Of a DNA stretch of 8,170 bases, positions 1-6,195 are shown piece by piece. Both the position numbers and the translations under genes were made by a program. The notes under the pieces were generated by a model that was not told the DNA's origin, did not search any database, and was given only the letters and a program-made list of their open reading frames with translations. Origin of the DNA: CAZUQH01 sp964622465 (GTDB taxonomy: Bacteria; CG03; CAZUQH01). Position 1 is the first letter of the stretch. The number at the start of each line of letters is the position of its first letter. Location: NCBI GenBank assembly GCA_964622465.1, contig CAZUQH010000047.1, positions 1 through 8,170 of the forward strand, read 5' to 3'.

Positions 1-242
1 AATGCGATAAGGATCATTTTCATATGATTTTTCAGTCAAGCCCCACTCTTGAAATCCCGCGGTATATAAATTCTATAAAGAGCAATACCTCTAAAGAAAT
101 ACAGAGGAACTTCCCGGAAGTAAAGAAAAAACTCTGGAAGGGGGTATTCTGGAGCCCCTCATATTTCTTAGCCACCACAGGACAAGTGACTCTGGATGTA
201 TTGAAAAGATACGTAGAAAATCAAGATAAAAACTATGCTTAA
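1..242 (+). CDS. tnpA: Y1 (HUH) transposase TnpA of IS200/IS605 family, 5'-partial
   Basis: The open frame runs through the left window edge (first full codon at base 3), so only the C-terminal 79 residues or so are visible. Upstream of the internal ATG at 24 the frame reads DKDHFHM; His15-17/Phe/His21-23 is the HUH metal-binding motif, so that ATG is not the real start. Downstream comes the family pattern WSPSYFLATTG and then RYVENQ. The Tyr at 210-212 is the predicted single catalytic tyrosine, and the Gln four residues later is the expected extra metal ligand. Family members cut and rejoin single-stranded DNA at hairpin-marked ends. The stop codon overlaps the start of tnpB by eight bases. 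No frameshift is seen in the visible part, so the protein could be active if its N-terminus is intact. Confidence 0.9.
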   Translation, partial: CDKDHFHMIFQSSPTLEIPRYINSIKSNTSKEIQRNFPEVKKKLWKGVFWSPSYFLATTGQVTLDVLKRYVENQDKNYA

Positions 243-1467
243 AACCTTCAAATACCGACTTTATCCAACACCCCAACAAGAAAAGAAAATGACTTCTATT
301 CTTGACTCTTGTCGGATACTCTACAACTCCGCTTTGATTGACAGGCAGAGGCATTATCAACGGACGGGGAGAGAGCTGACTCTTACTCGGCAAGAATCTC
401 AGTTGCTCAAAGATAAAGTCAATTATCCTATCTTGAATACAGTTCATTCTCAGGTTTTGCAGGATGTTTTGTTTAGAGTGAAAAAAGCTTACAGCAATTT
501 CTTTAGAAGAGTTAAAGAGAAAAACGGCAAGCACGGATATCCCCGCTTCAAGTTTGGTAAACGATACGATAGTTTCACTTATCCACAATATGGTTATGCG
601 TTTAAGATAGTGAATCGCAAAACGTTGTTTCTCTCTAAAATAGGAGATGTTCCAATCCGGATGCACAGACCTGTTAATGGAACGATTAAAACCTGTGTTG
701 TGAAACGTATATCTGATGGGTGGTATGCTTCTATCTCTGCCGAGATAAACACTCCTGCTGTTGTTACAGATGTCAGTCGTCCTGTCGGCATAGATGTCGG
801 GTTGACTCCGCTGGTTACTTTGTCTGACGGCAAAACAGTAGAACACCCTCATTACTTTAGGGGAATGGAGAAGAAACTTGCCAGGGCACAACGATTGCTT
901 TCCCGTAAAGTTAAGGGTTCTAAAAACTATAAGAAGCAACAGATGAAAGTAGGAATAATCCATAAAAAGATTTCTGACAGCCGCAACGATTTTCTGCATA
1001 AACTTTCCCGTTCTGTCGTAGATACATTTACTTTTATCGCTGGCGATTCTATAAAAATCACCAACCTTGTTAAAAATAATCATCTTTCCAAGGGCATATA
1101 TGATGCTGGTTGGAGTAAAATGCTCAACTATATCGCTTACAAAGCGGAAGAAGCTGGTAAGCGATATGTAGAACCTCCAACAGCAGGCAGCACACAAGAA
1201 TGTTGTCTTTGTGGAACTCAAGCTCACAAAGACTTGAGTGACAGAATGCATATTTGTAGCAACATTATGTGTGGTTTGATATTGCCTCGTGATCGTAACT
1301 CCGCCCTTGTAGCATTAAAAAGGGCGCTAAATACCGCGGGAACCGCGGGAATCAACGCCTGGGGAGATTTGGCCTCTACACTCCGAGCTCGTATCGGGAT
1401 GCAAGCCGAGTCATTGAACCAGGAAAAATACTCGGGTTGCATCATTACCGAGAAGCCCCGTCCGTAA
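235..1467 (+). CDS. tnpB: TnpB, RNA-guided RuvC-like nuclease of IS200/IS605 element, with atypical active-site residues
   Basis: This 410-residue protein has the usual TnpB length and order. An N-terminal MLKTFKYRLYPTPQQ segment and helical WED/REC-like region is followed by a RuvC domain from about residue 180. RuvC-I is GIDVGL with Asp187. The RuvC-II position reads IAGDSIKI where most relatives read about I-x-x-E-D-L, so the usual Glu aligns with Asp271. The anchor VKNNHLSKGIYDAGW (279-293) fixes that alignment. RuvC-III is PRDRNSA with Asp353, while the common first Asp of DRD is Pro351. The zinc finger has Cys323/Cys326, then Cys341/Cys346 spaced C-x4-C instead of C-x2-C. Family members cleave DNA next to a target-adjacent motif using an RNA made from the right end of the element. 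Start ATG 235 overlaps tnpA, which suggests translational coupling; no strong Shine-Dalgarno sequence is seen. Whether the enzyme still cuts is uncertain. Confidence 0.93.
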   Translation: MLKTFKYRLYPTPQQEKKMTSILDSCRILYNSALIDRQRHYQRTGRELTLTRQESQLLKDKVNYPILNTVHSQVLQDVLFRVKKAYSNFFRRVKEKNGKHGYPRFKFGKRYDSFTYPQYGYAFKIVNRKTLFLSKIGDVPIRMHRPVNGTIKTCVVKRISDGWYASISAEINTPAVVTDVSRPVGIDVGLTPLVTLSDGKTVEHPHYFRGMEKKLARAQRLLSRKVKGSKNYKKQQMKVGIIHKKISDSRNDFLHKLSRSVVDTFTFIAGDSIKITNLVKNNHLSKGIYDAGWSKMLNYIAYKAEEAGKRYVEPPTAGSTQECCLCGTQAHKDLSDRMHICSNIMCGLILPRDRNSALVALKRALNTAGTAGINAWGDLASTLRARIGMQAESLNQEKYSGCIITEKPRP

Positions 1468-1483
1468 GGTCGGGGTAGTTCAC
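1340..1483 (+). ncRNA. predicted omega (right-end) RNA scaffold of TnpB
   Basis: In characterised TnpB systems the guide scaffold is transcribed from the 3' end of tnpB through the right end of the element, and the guide is the flanking DNA immediately after it. Here the 3' end would be the hairpin at 1456-1475 plus TAGTTCAC. The 3' limit follows from the right-end motif. The 5' limit given is only a rough guess, because scaffold lengths vary and no start signal was identified. If correct, the guide would begin at 1484 (GTAACAACCCGCTACC). Confidence 0.4.
1456..1475 (+). repeat. right-end subterminal hairpin of the IS element
   Basis: CCCCG (1456-1460) pairs with CGGGG (1471-1475). After a T/T mismatch an inner CC/GG pair closes a GTAA loop, which is a GNRA-type tetraloop. 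The tnpB stop codon TAA is in the loop (1465-1467). Eight bases downstream lies TTCAC (1479-1483), the likely right cleavage site. Such a hairpin is what TnpA recognises on single-stranded DNA and what TnpB binds as RNA. Confidence 0.75.
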
Positions 1484-1530
1484 GTAACAACCCGCTACCA
1501 CGGCATCTGCTGTTTCATAAAAAAGTATTA

Positions 1531-1563
1531 CAGGCGGCTTGCGCAATATGGTGCAACCACCTG
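1531..1563. repeat. imperfect hairpin just upstream of the pabBC promoter
   Basis: CAGG (1531-1534) pairs with CCTG (1560-1563), then GG (1536-1537) with CC (1557-1558). Next, TTGCGC (1539-1544) pairs with GTGCAA (1551-1556), allowing one G-T pair, around the loop AATATG. One C/A mismatch and one bulged C interrupt the stem. It ends two bases before the pabBC -35 box. There is no good T-run after it, so it is not a clear terminator. It could be an operator or the remnant of a terminator for a gene that lay upstream before the IS arrived. Confidence 0.4.
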
Positions 1564-1564
1564 A

Positions 1565-1593
1565 TTGCTTTGCTCTCCTGAAAACGCTACAAT
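1565..1593 (+). promoter_or_regulatory. sigma70-type promoter of pabBC
   Basis: TTGCTT (1565-1570) and TACAAT (1588-1593) are separated by exactly 17 bases. The expected transcription start is near 1600, leaving a leader of about six bases before ATG 1607. No other convincing promoter is seen between the IS end and the gene. Confidence 0.55.
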
Positions 1594-1606
1594 AGTCCAT
1601 ACCTGT

Positions 1607-3505
1607 ATGAATTTACTTTCTCACTTACTTTCACGTGTTATAGAGGAAGATAACTGTGTGCTGCTCTGTGGAGCGGGGTGGGGCAACCAGCCGCGGCTTT
1701 TCCTTAAGCCCACGAAGGTTATAACGTGCAACTCCGGGCGAGAAATTGGCAAGTTCCTGCGAGAGTTAGACTGGGAGATAGCACGCGGATATTATACTTG
1801 TGGCTACATTGCGTATGAGGCAGGATACTTTTTTGAGCAAGCACTTGAGAAATATTATACCGGAAATACAGGGGGCAGTGCACGCTCAGACATACCACTT
1901 GCATGGTTTGGGATTTATAAGCACCCGGAATCAGAGAGTGCAGTCAGCGCAGACCCAGTTACCCACCCTGTCATTCTGACCCCGAATGGAATGAAGGGGA
2001 AGAATCTTGCACCTCCGCAGGCGCCACCTCCAGCAGTATATTCTCTTCACCCTTCAGTAACTCGCAATCGATATGAACGTGCTATCAAACGCATAAAGCA
2101 CTACATCTCACGTGGCGAAACATACCAGGTAAACTATACCTTTAACTTCCACGGAAAATTTCAGGGTGCACCGGAAGCGCTGTTCCAAAAACTCGTCACA
2201 ACACAGCCGGTTCCGTATGCAGCGCTTATCAAATTCGGTCAGCACGCAGTACTTTCCCTTTCGCCTGAACTGTTTTTTGCAATAGATGGTGAGCGTATTA
2301 CTGTAAAGCCAATGAAAGGAACGATAGCGCGTGGTGTAACACCTCGTAAGGACTGCCACAATCGTAGCACACTTTCAAATTCCCTCAAGGACCGTGCAGA
2401 GAATCTTATGATTGTTGACCTCCTGAGAAACGATATCGGCAGGATTTGCAAACCGGGGACGGTACGGGTACGCAAACTTTTTGAAATAGAGAAATACAGG
2501 ACTGTCTATCAGATGACTTCAACGATTAATGGAGAGCTAAAGCCCGGTACAAGCTCGTCACAGATAATCGCAAAGATTTTCCCGTCTGGTTCTGTGGCTG
2601 GCGCGCCAAAAATCCGCACAATGCAGATTATCTCAGAACTGGAGAAAGAACCACGCAGTGTCTATACAGGTGCGGTCGGTTTTATCGGGCCAGGCCCAAA
2701 CCGCACAGGGACATTCAATGTAGCGATAAGGACGGTAATTCTTGACTCTGCCGGCCGTACGGTGCAAGCGGGAGTTGGCGGTGGAATTGTGTGGGATTCA
2801 ACACCGGAGAAAGAATATGCTGAATGTGAAGTCAAAGCAAAATTTCTCACATCGTCCGTCAGGGACTTTCACCTCATAGAGACGCTTGCCTGGCACCCTC
2901 GCAGCGGATATTTCTTGCTGGGCCGCCATCTTAGACGGCTTGAAGACACAGCACATTTTTTCGGATTCAAGTATGACAGAACCGCAGTCATTCGCAAATT
3001 AAAGCACGTTTCGGCTCGCATCAATCCTGGCAATTCATGCCGCGTGCGTTTGCTACTCAAGCGCGACGGAACAGCGTCAATCTCAACGCAGCAACTAAAA
3101 GAGGACCGCTCTCGCAAACGTGTGGCAATAAGCAAAGAACGTACTGACTCTCACAACATATTCCTGTATCACAAGACGACAAACCGCAAACTGTATGACC
3201 AGGAATACGAGGTCTACCGACGTCTCGGCTACTACGATGTGCTTTTCTCAAATGAGCGTGGAGAGATAACAGAAGGCGCAATATCAAACGTTCTCATACG
3301 AATTGGCGAACACTACTACACGCCTCCGGTGAAGTGCGGGCTCCTAAACGGAGTGTACCGTCAGTACCTGCTTGAGAAACAGCCGCTTAAGTATCGTGCG
3401 GGAGAGAGAATTATCAGACTGGGTGACCTTGCACGTGCAGACGAAATTCTACTTGTAAATTCTGTTCGTGGCACAGCACGCTGCATTCTACCGAATCTAT
3501 CTTAA
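1607..3505 (+). CDS. pabBC: aminodeoxychorismate synthase component I fused to aminodeoxychorismate lyase (PabB-PabC)
   Basis: This fusion (632 residues from ATG 1607) would convert chorismate to 4-amino-4-deoxychorismate and then to 4-aminobenzoate plus pyruvate, for folate synthesis. It needs ammonia from a PabA glutaminase, which is not in this window. The PabB part (about 1-420) shows AYEAGYF, SLSPELF (217-223), PMKGT with Lys237, KDRAENLMIVDLLRNDIG (261-278), GSVAGAPKIRTM (328-339) and GVGGGIVWDSTPEKE (389-403). Lys in PMKGT favours PabB over anthranilate synthase, which has Ala there. The PabC part (about 421-632) is a fold-type IV PLP enzyme, with YHKTTNR (likely PLP Lys523), GEITEGAISN (552-561) and TPPVKCGLLNGVYR (572-585). 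The frame also opens at TTG 1565, but that codon lies inside the -35 box, so ATG 1607 is preferred. No Shine-Dalgarno sequence precedes it. A dispersed repeat lies at codons 122-134, in the linker after the N-terminal subdomain. Confidence 0.93.
   Translation: MNLLSHLLSRVIEEDNCVLLCGAGWGNQPRLFLKPTKVITCNSGREIGKFLRELDWEIARGYYTCGYIAYEAGYFFEQALEKYYTGNTGGSARSDIPLAWFGIYKHPESESAVSADPVTHPVILTPNGMKGKNLAPPQAPPPAVYSLHPSVTRNRYERAIKRIKHYISRGETYQVNYTFNFHGKFQGAPEALFQKLVTTQPVPYAALIKFGQHAVLSLSPELFFAIDGERITVKPMKGTIARGVTPRKDCHNRSTLSNSLKDRAENLMIVDLLRNDIGRICKPGTVRVRKLFEIEKYRTVYQMTSTINGELKPGTSSSQIIAKIFPSGSVAGAPKIRTMQIISELEKEPRSVYTGAVGFIGPGPNRTGTFNVAIRTVILDSAGRTVQAGVGGGIVWDSTPEKEYAECEVKAKFLTSSVRDFHLIETLAWHPRSGYFLLGRHLRRLEDTAHFFGFKYDRTAVIRKLKHVSARINPGNSCRVRLLLKRDGTASISTQQLKEDRSRKRVAISKERTDSHNIFLYHKTTNRKLYDQEYEVYRRLGYYDVLFSNERGEITEGAISNVLIRIGEHYYTPPVKCGLLNGVYRQYLLEKQPLKYRAGERIIRLGDLARADEILLVNSVRGTARCILPNLS
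1970..2006. repeat. dispersed palindromic repeat inside pabBC
   Basis: GTCATTCTGA (1970-1979) and GAAGAATC (1999-2006) flank a CCCC/GGGG-paired centre (1980-1983 and 1996-1999). ATTCT and AGAAT can also pair, giving a long imperfect hairpin. The same left and right halves occur in nfnB at 6597-6606 and 6614-6621 around a shorter centre, which shows a repeat family. It is read here as VILTPNGMKGKNL, without breaking the frame, in a region expected to be a variable linker. Confidence 0.6.
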
Positions 3506-3520
3506 CACACGGTGGGAAAC

Positions 3521-3548
3521 TTGACAATTCGCAAAATTTGTGTATAAT
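3521..3548 (+). promoter_or_regulatory. near-consensus sigma70 promoter of the ATPase-smpB-nfnAB operon
   Basis: A perfect -35 (TTGACA, 3521-3526) and a perfect -10 (TATAAT, 3543-3548) are separated by 16 bases. The predicted start is near 3555. The strong Shine-Dalgarno sequence AGGAGA (3588-3593) stands seven bases before ATG 3601. This is the only clear promoter before the four overlapping or closely packed genes that follow. Confidence 0.8.
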
Positions 3549-3583
3549 GCACAGTATAGTAAGCAGAAATCCTAAATTTTGCG
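3530..3583. promoter_or_regulatory. perfect 10-bp inverted repeat spanning the promoter: candidate operator
   Basis: CGCAAAATTT (3530-3539) lies between the -35 and -10 boxes. Its exact reverse complement AAATTTTGCG (3574-3583) lies five bases before the Shine-Dalgarno sequence. Arm centres are 44 bp apart, close to four helical turns, and the midpoint is near the predicted transcription start. The left arm would not be transcribed from this promoter, so a DNA-level role (repressor binding or looping) is more likely than an RNA hairpin. In a transcript reading through from pabBC, however, the arms could pair as RNA. Confidence 0.5.
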
Positions 3584-3600
3584 TAACAGGAGATAAATAA

Positions 3601-4926
3601 ATGAACAGGAGTGAAATTCTCTCAATCTTGTCTGATTGGAATTTCTGGACTAAAGACCAACCAACCGGAATTAAGAGACACCACTACATAGTCCGGCTTG
3701 AAAATCTCCTTGGAACAGGGCAGGTTGTAGTGATATCCGGGGTTAGAAGAAGTGGAAAATCATTTCTTATGAGACAAGTTATTCAAGCGCTTATGTCAAA
3801 GGGTGTTCCCAAGAATCAGATTCTTATGGTTAACTTTGATGACCCAAGGTTTGCAACTCTGGATACTGCAGCATTAGAGCAGCTTTTTCAAACATACATG
3901 GAATCCTTGCAACCATCGGACACTCCTTATATCTTTCTGGACGAAATCCAGGAAGTAACCGGGTGGGAAAAATGGGTTAGGATGATGCACGAACTGAGAA
4001 AAGCGAAAATAGTCATCTCTGGTTCAAATGCACGGCTGTTGAGCGGTGAACTTGCGACTTTGTTGACTGGAAGGCATATGGACTTGAACGTATTTCCTCT
4101 CTCATTTGAGGAGTTTCTCGAGTTCAATAATATGAGCACGCAAAACCTCGACGAAATCACGCTTGTTTCCAGAATGACCCGGATAAGGGCACTGCTGTAT
4201 GACTATCTTGAGTTTGGTGGTTTTCCGGAGGTTACTCTGACTGACCAGAAAAAACCACTTCTACTCTCGTACTATGATGACATATTGAACAGGGATTTGA
4301 TAAGGAGATTCCATTTAAGACGACCTGAATCACTCAAGGCAATCGGTAAGTTTTGCATGAGTAATGTCGCTTCTCAAATGACATTCCGTTCGCTTGGCAG
4401 ATTTGCTCAAGCTACTGGCAACACCGCTGAGAAATTTTCATCCTATCTTGAGAGTGCGTACCTATTATTCTTCTTGAAACGATTTTCATTTGCTGTCAGA
4501 GAACAGGAAAAAAGTCCACGTAAAGTGTATTCAATAGATATAGGACTCTCCAATGCCGTGGGATTTAGGTTCAGCCAGAATGTGGGGCGGGTCGCTGAGA
4601 ATGTAGTTTTTCTGACACTAAGACGGCACGCTGCGAGTAATCCTAACCTTGAACTTTTCTACTGGAAGGACGCAATGCAGCATGAAGTGGACTTTGTGGT
4701 TAAGGATGGGTTGAAGGTCAGAGAGTTGATTCAGGTCTCGTGGAATGTTAGTGACCCCCGTACGAGACAGAGGGAAATAAACGCGCTTGTGCGTGCTATG
4801 AAGGAACTCGGCGTGAATGAGGCATTGGTTGTTACTGAGGATGAGGACAAGACAGAGGAATTTGACAAGAGCAAAATTAAATTCGCCCCACTCTGGAAGT
4901 GGCTACTTAAATATGAGCGCGGATGA
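3601..4926 (+). CDS. AAA-type ATPase with C-terminal DUF4143 (AAA_14/DUF4143 family)
   Basis: This 441-residue protein has the family's usual length and two-part layout. Walker A is GVRRSGKS (47-54, Lys53), Walker B is YIFLDEIQ (110-117, Asp114/Glu115), the sensor-1-like segment is VISGSNA (138-144), and GRH stands at 157-159. The family signature FPLSFEEFLEF follows, then the GGFPEV hinge (206-211). The DUF4143 region (about 220-420) includes YWKDAMQHEVDFVV (354-367) and LIQVSWNVSDPRTRQREI (376-393). That region resembles a PD-(D/E)xK nuclease fold, but the usual E-x-K reads Q-V-S here, so nuclease activity is doubtful. No signal peptide or membrane segment is seen, so it is cytoplasmic. The biological role of this widespread family is not established. 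Its TGA stop overlaps the smpB ATG (ATGA, 4923-4926), so translation of the two is probably coupled. Confidence 0.88.
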   Translation: MNRSEILSILSDWNFWTKDQPTGIKRHHYIVRLENLLGTGQVVVISGVRRSGKSFLMRQVIQALMSKGVPKNQILMVNFDDPRFATLDTAALEQLFQTYMESLQPSDTPYIFLDEIQEVTGWEKWVRMMHELRKAKIVISGSNARLLSGELATLLTGRHMDLNVFPLSFEEFLEFNNMSTQNLDEITLVSRMTRIRALLYDYLEFGGFPEVTLTDQKKPLLLSYYDDILNRDLIRRFHLRRPESLKAIGKFCMSNVASQMTFRSLGRFAQATGNTAEKFSSYLESAYLLFFLKRFSFAVREQEKSPRKVYSIDIGLSNAVGFRFSQNVGRVAENVVFLTLRRHAASNPNLELFYWKDAMQHEVDFVVKDGLKVRELIQVSWNVSDPRTRQREINALVRAMKELGVNEALVVTEDEDKTEEFDKSKIKFAPLWKWLLKYERG

Positions 4927-5378
4927 AAGAAGTAGTTGCAAGAAATCGCAAAGCATATTATAATTATCAGATTTTGGAAGAGATAGAAGCAGGGATTGTG
5001 CTAGAGGGGTGCGAGGTGAAGTCACTCCGTGCTCACGAGGTATCTCTCGCAGAAGGTAGGGCGCAGTTTGAAGGGGGCGAAATATTTTTGTATGGTGTAA
5101 ACATTTCACCGTACCCGCAGGCAACTATAGAGATTCCTGACCCCCTGAGGCCAAGGAAATTGCTCTTACATCGCAGGGAAGTAAACCAGCTTGCTGGGAA
5201 AGTAAATGAAAAACGCCTTACGTTGATTCCACTTGAGGTATACTTCAAGCGCGGCATAGCAAAGGTGAAACTTGGCCTTGCACGTGGTTTGAAGAAGTAT
5301 GATAAACGCGAAGCACTGAAAAGGCGCGCAATGAAACGGGAAATAGCACAAGAGAAAACACGGAGAACAAAAGCCTAA
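4923..5378 (+). CDS. smpB: SsrA-binding protein SmpB
   Basis: SmpB binds the tRNA-like domain of tmRNA and brings it to ribosomes stalled without a stop codon. This 151-residue protein is full length. It has the N-terminal NRKAYYNYQILEEIEAGIVL, then GCEVKSLR (29-36; most relatives have GTEVKS), LRPRKLLLH (75-83), the LTLIPLEVYFKRGIAKVKLGLARG segment (99-122), and KKYDKRE (124-130). A basic C-terminal tail follows, which enters the empty mRNA channel in known structures. The start overlaps the upstream ATPase gene by four bases, with only a weak purine-rich stretch before it, so translation likely depends on coupling. nfnA follows after four bases. Its RNA partner, ssrA, lies about 2.4 kb downstream in this window. 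Confidence 0.97.
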   Translation: MKEVVARNRKAYYNYQILEEIEAGIVLEGCEVKSLRAHEVSLAEGRAQFEGGEIFLYGVNISPYPQATIEIPDPLRPRKLLLHRREVNQLAGKVNEKRLTLIPLEVYFKRGIAKVKLGLARGLKKYDKREALKRRAMKREIAQEKTRRTKA

Positions 5379-5382
5379 AAAG

Positions 5383-6195
5383 ATGAACGAGATACTTGAG
5401 AAAACGCGTCTATCGCAGGAAGTTATAAGAATTGTCGTAAGTAATCCTGAAATTGCAACTCATGCGAAACCAGGACAGTTCGCTGTCTTGCGCGTAAGAG
5501 AACAGGGTGAAAGAATTCCGCTTACACTCTCTGAGTGGGATGCTGATAAAGGTACGGTAACCCTTATATTCCAAGAAATTGGTTTAAGCACAAAGCTGCT
5601 CGGCAGGTTGAATGTCGGTGATAAAATTCAGGACCTGCTTGGTCCACTTGGCAGGCCGAGTGAAATAGAGAAAAAGGGACTTGTTGTAGGCGTCGGTGGT
5701 GGAGTTGGTGTCGCACCTCTACTGCCAGTTCTTCGTGGCTGGCACAATGCCGGTAATGAGACAGTAGCGATACTCGGTGCCAGACGCAAGGACCTTATAA
5801 TTCTTGAAGATGAATTCAGGAAATTTTGTGCGAGAGTGGAAATTTGTACTGATGATGGTTCATATGGAAGAAAAAGTTTCGTGAGTAATGTGTTGGAAGA
5901 TTTGCTAACCGAAAGAAAGCCGGATGTCGTTTTTGTAGTCGGTCCAGCAATTATGATGAAAGTATGTTCTGACATTACGAAAGGATCTAGAGTAAAAACG
6001 ATTGCTAGTTTGAACCCGCTAATGGTTGATGCAAGCGGTATGTGCGGCGCGTGTAGATGTGAAGTAGACGGAAAAACAAAGTTTGGTTGCGTTGATGGAC
6101 CGGAATTTGATGCTTATCTCGTAAATTTTGATTTACTGATCAAAAGACAGAACATGTATCGCAAACAAGAAAAACAAGCAATTGAAAATGCCTAA
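5383..6195 (+). CDS. nfnA: NfnA-type FAD/NAD-binding [2Fe-2S] subunit (ferredoxin:NADP oxidoreductase alpha / sulfide dehydrogenase small subunit)
   Basis: With NfnB this subunit should form a cytoplasmic flavin enzyme. In studied Nfn complexes it couples NADH and reduced ferredoxin to NADP+ reduction by electron bifurcation. The 270-residue length is typical. RIPLTLSEWD (44-53) is the FAD-binding segment, GPLGRPSE (87-94) follows, and VVGVGGGVGVAPLLP (101-115) is the NAD-binding loop. The C-terminal cluster site has Asp216, Cys221, Cys224 and Cys236 (MVDASGMCGAC...FGCVDGPEFD). An Asp in place of the first Cys matches Nfn structures and differs from PyrK, which uses four Cys. A dihydroorotate dehydrogenase electron-transfer role is therefore unlikely, and no pyrD is nearby. 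SudB-like annotation describes the same family. ATG 5383 comes four bases after the smpB stop; a weak GGAG (5362-5365) lies inside the smpB end. Confidence 0.9.
   Translation: MNEILEKTRLSQEVIRIVVSNPEIATHAKPGQFAVLRVREQGERIPLTLSEWDADKGTVTLIFQEIGLSTKLLGRLNVGDKIQDLLGPLGRPSEIEKKGLVVGVGGGVGVAPLLPVLRGWHNAGNETVAILGARRKDLIILEDEFRKFCARVEICTDDGSYGRKSFVSNVLEDLLTERKPDVVFVVGPAIMMKVCSDITKGSRVKTIASLNPLMVDASGMCGACRCEVDGKTKFGCVDGPEFDAYLVNFDLLIKRQNMYRKQEKQAIENA

Larger units (their letters stand above)
1..1483 (+). mobile_element. IS200/IS605-type insertion sequence, right-hand part (left end outside the window)
   Basis: The segment holds the 3' part of a Y1 tnpA, an overlapping tnpB in the same orientation, and a subterminal hairpin (1456-1475) followed eight bases later by TTCAC. 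This is the expected layout of the right end of an IS605-type element. Such elements have no terminal inverted repeats and make no target duplication, so the boundary rests on the hairpin plus the TTCAC tetra/pentanucleotide. The exact end at 1483 is inferred by analogy with ISDra2-like ends. The left end and the 5' part of tnpA are beyond base 1. Confidence 0.8.

Noticed and set aside
91..1251. Long open frame on the - strand (386 codons) across tnpA and tnpB
   Set aside because: It is antisense to two recognised genes with conserved motifs, shows no recognisable domain and is Phe/Ser/Arg-rich as expected of a shadow frame.
235..1467. Domesticated nuclease-dead TnpB repressor (TldR-type)
   Set aside because: tnpA and the right-end hairpin are still in place and two of three catalytic Asp residues are kept, so domestication is not supported by the sequence alone.
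1565..1606. TTG at 1565 as the pabBC start
   Set aside because: It lies in the -35 box of the best promoter, and the 14 extra residues match nothing familiar at the N-terminus of PabB.
6182..6187. TTG at 6182 as the nfnB start
   Set aside because: An ATG two codons later is a better start and still overlaps nfnA in the normal way.
5383..6195. PyrK (dihydroorotate dehydrogenase electron-transfer subunit)
   Set aside because: The cluster site has Asp plus three Cys as in NfnA, and the partner is NfnB with no pyrD nearby.
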